Below, one piece after another: positions 1-4,950 of a DNA stretch of 5,739 nt. Below the pieces are notes generated by a model that did no database searches, was not told the origin of the DNA, and was given only the letters and a program-made list of their open reading frames with translations. Source of the stretch: Nitrospirota bacterium (GTDB taxonomy: Bacteria; Nitrospirota; Thermodesulfovibrionia; Thermodesulfovibrionales; SM23-35). Position 1 is the first letter of the stretch, and the number at the start of each line of letters is the position of its first letter. Location of the stretch: positions 1-5,739 of the forward strand of contig JACRGU010000017.1 in NCBI GenBank assembly GCA_016212245.1, written 5' to 3'. The position numbers and the translations under genes were made by a program.

Positions 1-385
1 ATGCAGCCTTTTTTTGTAATCCAAGTGCCTCACTGATATCAATATCAGGAACTGGTAAGGACTCTGACTCCTTTGCAGCTTGTTCCTTGATTTTGGAAAG
101 ATCTGCAAGGACTGCATCAATTACCTCTGTACCGATAGACTTCATAGTCTTTATCTTTTCAAAGAGGGCCCTTTTGAAGGCAATGGGTACTTCCTCTATG
201 AAGAATCGGGCATCCAACCTCGCACCCGGAAGATTATCAATTATCTTGCTGGTCTGATCATCTGGCACCTCCATAATCAAGGCCTTTATCGCTCCCCCGA
301 ACATATCTGTTACTTTTCCCTCGAGGGGAGACCCCTTAATATCAGAGAGCCTCTTTGCATCTAATAGCACAGCCAGGTAGTTCAT
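1..385 (-). CDS. Unrecognised conserved-looking protein encoded directly behind sat (3' end outside window)
   Basis: The reading frame is open from an ATG at 385 to the left edge, giving 128 residues and no stop, so the C-terminus is missing. It begins MNYLAVLLDAKRLSDIKG. I do not recognise the family. The visible part is soluble-looking: no signal peptide, no membrane segment and no cysteine. A short hydrophobic strand (residues 3-8) starts the protein, and a mixed region follows with a Gly-Gly at 30-31 and the strand-like ALIMEVP. Charged, probably helical stretches then run through residues about 60-112 (FKRALFEKIKTMKS, LADLSKIKEQAAKE). A Pro- and Asp-containing linker (LPVPDIDI) comes near residue 115. 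The gene starts 10 bp after the sat stop, with a good ribosome binding site overlapping that stop, so it is co-transcribed and probably translationally coupled with sat. By position it is a candidate accessory to sulfate activation or APS reduction, but that is inference only. Coding is well supported; the function is unknown. Confidence 0.8.
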   Translation of the reverse strand, partial: MNYLAVLLDAKRLSDIKGSPLEGKVTDMFGGAIKALIMEVPDDQTSKIIDNLPGARLDARFFIEEVPIAFKRALFEKIKTMKSIGTEVIDAVLADLSKIKEQAAKESESLPVPDIDISEALGLQKKAA

Positions 386-388
386 TCT

Positions 389-396
389 TCACCCCC
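389..396 (-). promoter_or_regulatory. Ribosome binding site of the gene behind sat, overlapping the sat stop codon
   Basis: On the minus strand the bases read GGGGGTGA followed by AGA and ATG. This is one mismatch from the ideal GGAGGTGA. Its first G is the last base of the sat TAG stop. The site fixes the start at 385 and implies that ribosomes finishing sat can re-initiate on the next gene. Confidence 0.7.
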
Positions 397-1772
397 TATT
401 TAAATTTAGGAATATTCATTGGAGGTAGATCCACCTCCAGTTCCTTCTCTCTCTCTGTCAGGTACTTCTTGTTGTTGAACGGGTAGCCGAATTCCTTCCA
501 CCATTTGACAACGACCTCATAGACCTCTCGCCTCATGATAACAGAAGGCGGGAAAACACCCTCTGCAAGCAGGCTTCTGATAAAGCTACCACTATACCTC
601 TGAAGTTCACCTTTATGAGTGCAGTTTTCGCTGTATGTCACTTCTCCGCAGTGCGGACAATACCAGAACTCTGCCATATTCTGGGGCCTCATATGGAGTC
701 CGTACTCCACGGCATAGGGCGGAGCCTCTAAACCGAAGCTGGGTATTCCTTTCTCCCAGAGGATTTGTGCAGCATACATATCATAATAAGGACCTAAAGC
801 TGCATGGTCTCTTCCAAACATATGGAATGAGATACCCATATTCTGCCTGATTATTCCGTGTAAAAGTGACTCAATGGGGTTTCCATATCTCATGTCCCAT
901 AAACACATAGTGACTAAGTGTCTTTTTGGATTTACATAGCCTGCAAGATTCACCATCTCATGAGCTTCAACTATTGCTTCATCTGGATAGTCCCCTATCC
1001 TCTTAGCCCCAATTATGCAATTGACAACTATGCCATCGCAGGGTTTAATGTCTCCAATAAATGCAGCATTCCTCAACAGGGCCTCATGTCCGGTATGGGG
1101 GACGTTTCTTGTCTGATGGGCTATTACAGTTGTCCATCCCCTCTTTTTGAATTCTTCCCTTGACTTTGCAGGTGGAAACCAGAACCTATCAAAAGGTTTT
1201 CTAAGCTTGGGCTCATTTATTATCCTGTATTTTCCTGCTAAGATTATAGGGTTAAACGAACTGTATATGGTAAAACCAGGATGCTTAAAATCAAAGGGGA
1301 CTTTTACAACCTCAGGATTAGCTTCGGGGGTCCCGAATGTCCTCGTAGCTACCTCCCCCGGGCTGATCTCGTAGACTTCCTCGATGTCAAGAACTGCAAA
1401 AGGCTGCCCCTTAAGCCTCAGCAGTAGTCTATCTCCTTCACTGACACCAAGCTTCTTATAATCCTCCTCGCTGATGTCAAAGAGCATTGGGTAAGGAAAA
1501 ATCCACCCGCTCAGTAGTCTCCTTTTTTCCAATAAACTCTCAAGCTCTGCCTGAGTCATTGAGCCCTCAACAGGGCTGAAGAAGCCATAACATATTGACA
1601 TTATCTCCCTGTAAACGTTCCTTACAGGCATGTCTCTGTATAAGGTTGGTTTAATATCATACACTGCAGAACAGCCAGCGGCTATCTTTTTCCCACGCTC
1701 AGGGTCCCGAACAACTCTGTCAACCAAATTCCCGCCATGGGGGGGCGGCAAGCTCTTCATTTTTACTTCCAT
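396..1772 (-). CDS. sat: Sulfate adenylyltransferase (ATP sulfurylase), Archaeoglobus-like dissimilatory type
   Basis: This cytoplasmic enzyme converts sulfate and ATP to adenosine 5'-phosphosulfate (APS) and pyrophosphate, the activation step of sulfate reduction; sulfur oxidisers can run it in reverse. The 458 residues are full length for the homo-oligomeric family. They carry the N-terminal PPHGG signature (10-14), the PUA-like domain (roughly to 180) and the catalytic domain. The nucleotide-binding motif QTRN lies at 220-223, with the HxxH pair at H226 and H229 (VPHTGH). GRDHA is at 320-324, a CxxC-x8-C-x-H cluster (C372, C375, C384, H386) is likely a zinc site, and RYSGSFIR is at 392-399. 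From memory, long stretches (CYGFFSPVEGSM, GKYRIINEP, WDMRYGNPIESLLHG, PQNMAEFWYCP) closely match Archaeoglobus fulgidus Sat. No APS-kinase domain is fused. The start at 1772 is chosen because a strong Shine-Dalgarno lies 5 nt upstream; the next Met, at residue 5, would be too far from it. The gene lies between adk and an unknown gene in one operon. Reductive or oxidative direction cannot be decided from this window. Confidence 0.97.
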   Translation of the reverse strand: MEVKMKSLPPPHGGNLVDRVVRDPERGKKIAAGCSAVYDIKPTLYRDMPVRNVYREIMSICYGFFSPVEGSMTQAELESLLEKRRLLSGWIFPYPMLFDISEEDYKKLGVSEGDRLLLRLKGQPFAVLDIEEVYEISPGEVATRTFGTPEANPEVVKVPFDFKHPGFTIYSSFNPIILAGKYRIINEPKLRKPFDRFWFPPAKSREEFKKRGWTTVIAHQTRNVPHTGHEALLRNAAFIGDIKPCDGIVVNCIIGAKRIGDYPDEAIVEAHEMVNLAGYVNPKRHLVTMCLWDMRYGNPIESLLHGIIRQNMGISFHMFGRDHAALGPYYDMYAAQILWEKGIPSFGLEAPPYAVEYGLHMRPQNMAEFWYCPHCGEVTYSENCTHKGELQRYSGSFIRSLLAEGVFPPSVIMRREVYEVVVKWWKEFGYPFNNKKYLTEREKELEVDLPPMNIPKFK

Positions 1773-1777
1773 TATAC

Positions 1778-1785
1778 CCTCCTTT
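1778..1785 (-). promoter_or_regulatory. Ribosome binding site of sat
   Basis: The minus strand reads AAAGGAGG, then the 5-nt spacer GTATA and the ATG at 1772. It is a near-perfect Shine-Dalgarno inside the 22-bp gap after adk. It supports the first Met over the one at residue 5 and suggests high sat translation. Confidence 0.8.
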
Positions 1786-1794
1786 CTTTAATCT

Positions 1795-2445
1795 TTATGA
1801 CTTACTTTCCAGGATAGCACAGACATTTTTGAATATCTCGTCAATATTGCCTACACCCTGTACCGAGTTCAATATCCTCCTTTCCTTATAGTAATTAATC
1901 AGAGGTGATGTCTGGGCATCATAAACATCAAGCCTTCTTCTTATTGTTTCTTCTTTATCATCATCTCTCTGAAATAGCTCACCACCACATTTATCGCACA
2001 CACCCTCTTTCTTTGGGGGAGAGAAATATATGTTGTACATCTGCTGGCAGTTTCTGCATGTCCTTCTTCCTGTAAGCCTCTTCATAAGGACATCTTTATC
2101 TACATCAATAAGTAAGGCGGTATCAAGGGGGGCTCCCATTCCGACAAGAACCTTATCTAAGGCCTCTGCCTGTGCGGTATTTCTTGGGAAGCCATCAAGT
2201 ATGTAGCCTTTTTTGCAGTCATCCTGAGCAATCCTTTCCTTGACAAGCCCGATTACAACACTATCAGGGACAAGCTCACCTTTATCCATATAAGATTTGG
2301 CCTCTTTTCCGAGAGGTGTTCCTGCTGCGACTGCTGCCCTTAAGATATCTCCTGTAGAAATCTGTGGAATCCCGTATTTGTCAATGAGTTTTTTCGCCTG
2401 AGTCCCTTTCCCACCCCCTGGTGCACCGAGCAGTACAAGTCTCAT
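1795..2445 (-). CDS. adk: Adenylate kinase, long form with zinc-type four-cysteine LID
   Basis: Adenylate kinase interconverts ATP + AMP and 2 ADP in the cytoplasm. The 216-residue product has the P-loop GAPGGGKGT at 7-15, the AMP-binding segment ISTGDILRAA at 29-38, DGFPRN at 84-89 and the arginine-rich LID entry TGRRTC at 125-130. In the LID, C130, C133, C150 and C153 form the CxxC-x16-CxxC cluster that binds zinc in many bacterial enzymes. RRRLDVYDAQT (169-179) carries further conserved LID and core arginines. The frame is open further upstream, to an ATG at 2499. The start at 2445 is chosen because the fold begins MRLVLLGAPGGGKGT and a strong Shine-Dalgarno sits 6 nt before it, whereas the extension has no family match. 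In many bacteria adk sits in the secY ribosomal-protein operon. Here it leads an operon with sat, 22 bp apart. That fits recycling of the AMP formed when APS is reduced. I infer this is the organism's sulfur-linked Adk; whether a second copy exists elsewhere is not visible. Confidence 0.96.
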   Translation of the reverse strand: MRLVLLGAPGGGKGTQAKKLIDKYGIPQISTGDILRAAVAAGTPLGKEAKSYMDKGELVPDSVVIGLVKERIAQDDCKKGYILDGFPRNTAQAEALDKVLVGMGAPLDTALLIDVDKDVLMKRLTGRRTCRNCQQMYNIYFSPPKKEGVCDKCGGELFQRDDDKEETIRRRLDVYDAQTSPLINYYKERRILNSVQGVGNIDEIFKNVCAILESKS

Positions 2446-2567
2446 AACTCTACCTCCTCTAATGACTACTATCTGGCAAAATATATCGAAATCACTCAAA
2501 AAACAAGTGTGCTATTAATTACAAAATCAAGTTACATGGCAGTGTGATTTTTTAGAAACCCTGAAAC
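2446..2567 (-). other. Predicted long 5' leader of the adk-sat operon
   Basis: If transcription starts about 7 nt after the -10 box at 2574-2579, the mRNA has roughly 120 nt of leader before adk. The region is AT-rich. It contains a distant complementary pair, AAATCAC at 2489-2495 and GTGATTT at 2544-2550 (7 bp, loop of 48 nt), and a direct repeat AGTGTG at 2506-2511 and 2541-2546. I recognise no known riboswitch, leader peptide or T-box. It may simply be untranslated spacer, or it may hold a regulator site. Confidence 0.35.
2452..2459 (-). promoter_or_regulatory. Ribosome binding site of adk, deciding its start
   Basis: The minus strand reads GAGGAGGT, then the 6-nt spacer AGAGTT and ATG at 2445. 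This strong Shine-Dalgarno selects the internal Met over the upstream in-frame ATG at 2499, which would add 18 residues unrelated to the adenylate kinase fold. Confidence 0.85.
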
Positions 2568-2573
2568 CTTAAT

Positions 2574-2602
2574 AATATATGCTCTGTTATATTTTAAGTC
2601 AA
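2574..2602 (-). promoter_or_regulatory. Sigma-70-type promoter for the adk-sat operon
   Basis: The minus strand reads TTGACT (forward 2597-2602), a 17-bp spacer, then TATATT (forward 2574-2579). Each hexamer is one mismatch from consensus (TTGACA, TATAAT) and the spacing is optimal. It lies in the AT-rich gap between the end of rdgB and adk and points at adk. It is the best promoter match I found in the window. Confidence 0.65.
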
Positions 2603-2617
2603 ATTCATATTTTTGAT

Positions 2618-2638
2618 AAAAAGATAAGATTTACTTAT
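2618..2638 (-). terminator. Weak possible terminator after rdgB
   Basis: On the minus strand ATAAG (forward 2634-2638), the loop TAAAT and CTTAT (forward 2624-2628) form a 5-bp stem, followed by C and five T (forward 2618-2622). The layout resembles an intrinsic terminator, but the stem is short and almost all A-T, so termination would be poor. rdgB may read through into adk. Confidence 0.22.
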
Positions 2639-2665
2639 TATCTGACTTTTAAATTATCAAGTCAT

Positions 2666-3274
2666 CTAAAAATCTATTTTCCCCTCTGATATTCCTCTGA
2701 GATACTGCTGAATCGCTCTCAGTGCCCTACCCCTGTGGCTGATAGCATCCTTTTCCTCATCACTCATCTCAGCAAATGTCCTGCTGTGCCCTTCTGAATA
2801 AAATATCGGGTCATAGCCGAAACCATTAAAGCCCCTCGGCGCTGTACCTATCCTGCCCTCGACATATCCAGAAAATGTTTTTACGCTACCGTCAGGGGAT
2901 GCTAAGGCTATGCAACATACAAACCTTGCCCCCCTTCTCTCATCAGCAATTGAGCTCGTCTCATATAGTAGTTTCTCAATATTTTCCCTGTCCCCTGCTC
3001 TTTCACCAGCATACCTCGAAGACAATATGCCCGGAGCCCCATTCAACGCATAAACCTCAAGACCTGAATCATCAGCAAGTGCAGGTTTCCCTGTATACCT
3101 TGCAACAGCTGCTGCCTTCTTAATAGCATTCGCCTCAAATGTATCTTCATCTTCCTCCACCTCAGGACATCCTGGAAAATCATCGAGGGTAAAAATCGAG
3201 ATCGCCATGCCTTCAGTAATCCTTTTTATCTCTTCAATCTTTTTTTTATTTCTTGTGGCAAGGACTATATCCAT
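2666..3274 (-). CDS. rdgB: dITP/XTP pyrophosphatase (RdgB/HAM1 family)
   Basis: This is a house-cleaning enzyme that hydrolyses non-canonical purine triphosphates (dITP, ITP, XTP) to the monophosphate and pyrophosphate, keeping them out of DNA and RNA. The 202-residue product is full length. It has the N-terminal substrate loop LATRNKKK (5-12), TFEANAIKKA (45-54), the catalytic acidic motif ADDSGLEV (67-74), GAPGILSSRYAG (79-90), FGYDPIF (152-158) and SHRGRAL (179-185). All the motifs I expect for this family are present. The frame stays open upstream to an ATG at 3325. Those 17 extra codons are translated intergenic repeat (FGYWNLVIG-like), so the start is placed at 3274, where the family's usual M-x-IVLAT begins. 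The ribosome binding site before it is poor (TTAAGAATT). It is followed by about 220 bp before adk, with a separate promoter there, so it is probably transcribed independently. Confidence 0.95.
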   Translation of the reverse strand: MDIVLATRNKKKIEEIKRITEGMAISIFTLDDFPGCPEVEEDEDTFEANAIKKAAAVARYTGKPALADDSGLEVYALNGAPGILSSRYAGERAGDRENIEKLLYETSSIADERRGARFVCCIALASPDGSVKTFSGYVEGRIGTAPRGFNGFGYDPIFYSEGHSRTFAEMSDEEKDAISHRGRALRAIQQYLRGISEGKIDF

Positions 3275-3290
3275 AATTCTTAATTTAAAA

Positions 3291-3342
3291 CAACCAATCA
3301 CCAAATTCCAATAACCAAATTCCAAAAATTGGTATTGGTTAT
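3291..3342. repeat. 14-bp tandem repeat with overlapping inverted repeat upstream of rdgB
   Basis: Two adjacent 14-bp units, ATCACCAAATTCCA (3297-3310) and ATAACCAAATTCCA (3311-3324), differ at one base, and a degenerate partial copy (AACCA) precedes them. An 8-bp perfect inverted repeat, ATAACCAA (3311-3318) and TTGGTTAT (3335-3342), spans the second unit, with an inner CCAA/TTGG pair around AAA. On the minus strand the units read as TGGAATTTGG blocks. They lie inside the presumed 5' leader of rdgB and could form a hairpin there. Similar TGGAATTTGG arrays are, from memory, scattered in intergenic DNA of some uncultured bacteria; I cannot check this here. Confidence 0.7.
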
Positions 3343-3346
3343 TATA
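3341..3346 (-). promoter_or_regulatory. Candidate -10 box for rdgB
   Basis: The minus strand reads TATAAT, an exact consensus -10, about 67 bp before the rdgB ATG. No good -35 is found at 16-18 bp: that position falls in the arm of the palindromic element (TCTATT or similar). The AT-rich context makes a chance match possible. Confidence 0.3.
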
Positions 3347-3352
3347 TTAAGG

Positions 3353-3469
3353 CATTGCCGAAAAATAGAGATAGAAAATGTTTATCCGATTTAAATCCCC
3401 TCCCCTTGCGGGAGGGGAATAAGGGGAGGGGTAATATTTAGAGATTTCTATCTCTATTTTGGAGCATTG
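3353..3469. repeat. 117-bp MITE-like palindromic element between rdgB and the RDD-mre operon
   Basis: The ends form 25-bp terminal inverted repeats (3353-3377 and 3445-3469) matching at 21 of 25 positions. The inner 16 bp (AAAATAGAGATAGAAA, 3362-3377, against 3445-3460) are perfect. The centre carries CCCCTCCCCTT (3397-3407), which can pair perfectly over 11 bp with AAGGGGAGGGG (3421-3431). Alternatively CCCCTCCC (3397-3404) can pair with GGGAGGGG (3410-3417) around a 5-nt loop. There is no transposase or open reading frame. I see no convincing target-site duplication; GCATTG occurs at both ends in the same orientation (3352-3357, 3464-3469), but it is part of the near-palindromic repeat ends. 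The structure fits a non-autonomous miniature inverted-repeat element or a REP-like intergenic palindrome. Other copies in the genome would be needed to prove mobility. Confidence 0.7.
3410..3431 (+). other. Canonical G-quadruplex motif inside the palindromic element
   Basis: Four G-runs lie on the plus strand at 3410-3412 (3 G), 3414-3417, 3423-3426 and 3428-3431 (4 G each). They are separated by loops A, AATAA and A. This meets the G3+N1-7 rule for an intramolecular quadruplex. It sits 81 bp upstream of the RDD-protein start, on the coding strand, and competes with hairpins formed with the C-runs at 3397-3405. Confidence 0.6.
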
Positions 3470-3477
3470 AGCCACCC

Positions 3478-3507
3478 TTGAAAAATTCAGGAATCTTCTG
3501 TTAATAT
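3478..3507 (+). promoter_or_regulatory. Possible promoter for the RDD-mreB-mreC operon
   Basis: TTGAAA (3478-3483), an 18-bp spacer and TAATAT (3502-3507) give a moderate sigma-70 match (5/6 and 4/6). The expected start of transcription would fall near 3514, almost on the ATG at 3513. This would make a leaderless or nearly leaderless mRNA and agrees with the absence of a Shine-Dalgarno there. The -10 match is weak in an AT-rich context. Confidence 0.35.
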
Positions 3508-3512
3508 TTTAA

Positions 3513-3917
3513 ATGTCTGAGGAATTTAAACGGGCAGGATTGCTTCTCAGAACTGTCGCTAAAATCGTTGACTTTATTATTATCGCAGCAGTAGCAGAGG
3601 TAGTACCAAAAGCTGGCTTTTTTGCAGGGCTTGCTTATCTTTTGATAGGGGATGGCCTTTTTGACGGAAGAAGCGTAGGGAAAAAACTCATAGGGCTCAG
3701 GGTTGTCTCAGCAGATACAAATAAGCTGTGTACATTCAGAGATTCAATACTCAGGAATAGTACACTCGGTATCGGGTATCTTTGTTATAAGATACTTTGG
3801 GTTGGATGGATATTTATAGTGATTGTTTCTGTCTTTGAATTTATTATCTTGCTGGGAAGCAGGGATGGGATGCGTCTTGGCGACGAGATTGCAAAGACAA
3901 AAGTAGTGGAGGTATAA
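3513..3917 (+). CDS. Small RDD-family integral membrane protein
   Basis: The 134-residue protein has about three hydrophobic segments (roughly 18-31, 34-49 and 94-114). It carries the RDD-family hallmarks: an early arginine (R13) and aspartate (D20) at the first membrane helix (RTVAKIVDFIII), the cytoplasmic loop GRSVGKKLIGLRVV (52-65), and a C-terminal SRDGMRLGDEIAKTKVVE, where related proteins usually read RLGDxxAxT. The biochemical role of the family is mostly undefined; some members have been linked to transport or ion tolerance. The start is forced: a TAA lies in frame directly before the ATG, and no Shine-Dalgarno is visible. The stop overlaps the mreB start by one base (TAATG), and the mreB ribosome binding site lies inside its last codons. 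Its translation is therefore probably coupled to mreB, which suggests a role near the cell-shape or envelope machinery (inference). Family assignment is fairly sure, function is not. Confidence 0.85.
   Translation: MSEEFKRAGLLLRTVAKIVDFIIIAAVAEVVPKAGFFAGLAYLLIGDGLFDGRSVGKKLIGLRVVSADTNKLCTFRDSILRNSTLGIGYLCYKILWVGWIFIVIVSVFEFIILLGSRDGMRLGDEIAKTKVVEV
3908..3912 (+). promoter_or_regulatory. Ribosome binding site of mreB inside the RDD gene
   Basis: GGAGG lies in the last codons of the RDD gene, 4 nt before the mreB ATG at 3917. With the TAATG stop/start overlap this sets the mreB start and suggests translational coupling. Confidence 0.75.
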
Positions 3918-4948
3918 TGTTTTTCCATAATATCCTCGGATGGTTTTCGAACGACCTTGCCATAGACCTCGGTACAGCAAATACCCTCGTATTCGTTAAA
4001 GGAAAAGGTATCGTATGCAACGAGCCTTCTGTAGTTGTAATAAGAAGAGACGATAAAAAACCTGTAGCAGTTGGAGTTGAGGCAAAAAGAATGCTCGGTA
4101 AAACTCCTTCCAACATAATAGCAATAAGGCCTATGAAGGATGGAGTTATAGCCGACTTCGACGCCACAGGAGAGATGCTGAAATACTTCATAACAAAGGT
4201 TCATAACAGGAGGAGTTTCGTCTCACCGAGGGTAATTATTGGAGTGCCTTCAGGCATTACACAGGTTGAGCAGAGGGCTGTAAAGGATGCTACTGAGGTG
4301 TCTGGAGCAAGGGAGGTATATCTGATCGGTCAGCCGATGGCAGCAGCGATAGGTGTCGGTCTCCCTGTAGGTGAGCCATTAGGCAATATGATTGTAGATA
4401 TCGGCGGCGGCACTACAGATGTTGCTGTCATATCCCTGGACGGCGTTGTTTACAGTAAGGCTGTAAGGGTCGGCGGTGACAGGATGGATGAGGCTATTAT
4501 GGCCTACATTAAGCGGAGATACAACCTCATGATTGGAGACAGAACAGCAGAACAGGTAAAGATTGAAATAGGTTCTGCATATGATACAGGTGGCAACGAG
4601 CAAAAGGTAATGGAGATAAAGGGGAGGGACCTTATCTCAGGCATACCCAAGACCCTGACAATTAACGAAGCAGAAATCCGTGAAGCCCTTAATGAGCCTG
4701 TCAGCATAATACTCGATACAATTAAGGTCATTCTCGAAAATACACCACCTGAGCTCGCAGCAGATATTGTAGACAGTGGTATTGTCCTCGCTGGTGGGGG
4801 TGCCCTTCTAAGGGGACTTGACTTACTTATAAGAGAAGAGACAGGACTTCCGGTCATAGTAGCAGAGGATCCACTAACAGCGGTCGTCCGTGGAGTCGGC
4901 AAGATGCTTGATGATTTATACCTACTTAAAAGAGTAGCTATCAATTAG
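3917..4948 (+). CDS. mreB: Rod shape-determining protein MreB (bacterial actin)
   Basis: MreB polymerises into membrane-bound ATP-dependent filaments on the inner face of the cytoplasmic membrane and organises the elongation peptidoglycan machinery. The 343 residues are full length. The hydrophobic N-terminus (MFFHNILGWF) probably serves as membrane anchor. Phosphate-1 motif IDLGTANTLV is at 16-25, IRPMKDGVIADF at 70-81, VPSGITQVEQRAV at 110-122, phosphate-2 motif DIGGGTTDVAV at 161-171, and the adenosine-site motif LAGGGALLRGL at 291-301. One feature is odd. At residues 138-139 (bases 4328-4333) the sequence is Gly-Gln before PMAAAIG, where E. coli, Bacillus, Thermotoga and Caulobacter MreB have Glu-Glu. 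The second of those glutamates (E143 in E. coli, E140 in Caulobacter by my count and recall) is the catalytic one, and actin has Gln137 at the equivalent place. Everything else looks like a normal functional MreB. It is coupled to the RDD gene upstream and lies 2 bp before mreC. Confidence 0.97.
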   Translation: MFFHNILGWFSNDLAIDLGTANTLVFVKGKGIVCNEPSVVVIRRDDKKPVAVGVEAKRMLGKTPSNIIAIRPMKDGVIADFDATGEMLKYFITKVHNRRSFVSPRVIIGVPSGITQVEQRAVKDATEVSGAREVYLIGQPMAAAIGVGLPVGEPLGNMIVDIGGGTTDVAVISLDGVVYSKAVRVGGDRMDEAIMAYIKRRYNLMIGDRTAEQVKIEIGSAYDTGGNEQKVMEIKGRDLISGIPKTLTINEAEIREALNEPVSIILDTIKVILENTPPELAADIVDSGIVLAGGGALLRGLDLLIREETGLPVIVAEDPLTAVVRGVGKMLDDLYLLKRVAIN

Positions 4949-4950
4949 TA

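Noticed and set aside
80..364. Plus-strand open frame of 94 codons
   Set aside because: It is antisense to the better-supported minus-strand gene behind sat, which has a strong ribosome binding site and sensible codon pattern. The plus-strand product resembles no protein and lacks a start signal.
2532..2537. ATG-TAA minimal upstream reading frame in the adk leader (minus strand)
   Set aside because: It is only a start followed by a stop, without a Shine-Dalgarno; it is expected by chance in AT-rich DNA.
2541..2560. TGTGA half-site resembling a CRP/FNR (HcpR-type) operator upstream of adk-sat
   Set aside because: The matching TCACA half at the required spacing is absent, so it does not meet the palindromic site.
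3291..3460. Repeats as a possible CRISPR array
   Set aside because: The repeat units are only 14 bp, directly adjacent without spacers, and the longer repeats are inverted, not direct.
3352..3469. GCATTG at both ends of the palindromic element as a target-site duplication
   Set aside because: The copies also fit as part of the imperfect terminal inverted repeats and are set back unequally from the perfect arms, so a duplication cannot be claimed.
3785..4204. Minus-strand open frames of 115-139 codons over the RDD and mreB genes
   Set aside because: They are antisense to two clearly recognisable genes, and their products look like random Ser/Cys-rich translation.
4504..4944. Minus-strand open frame of 146 codons within mreB
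   Set aside because: It is a Ser/Pro-rich shadow of mreB in the opposite strand, with no motif or ribosome binding site.
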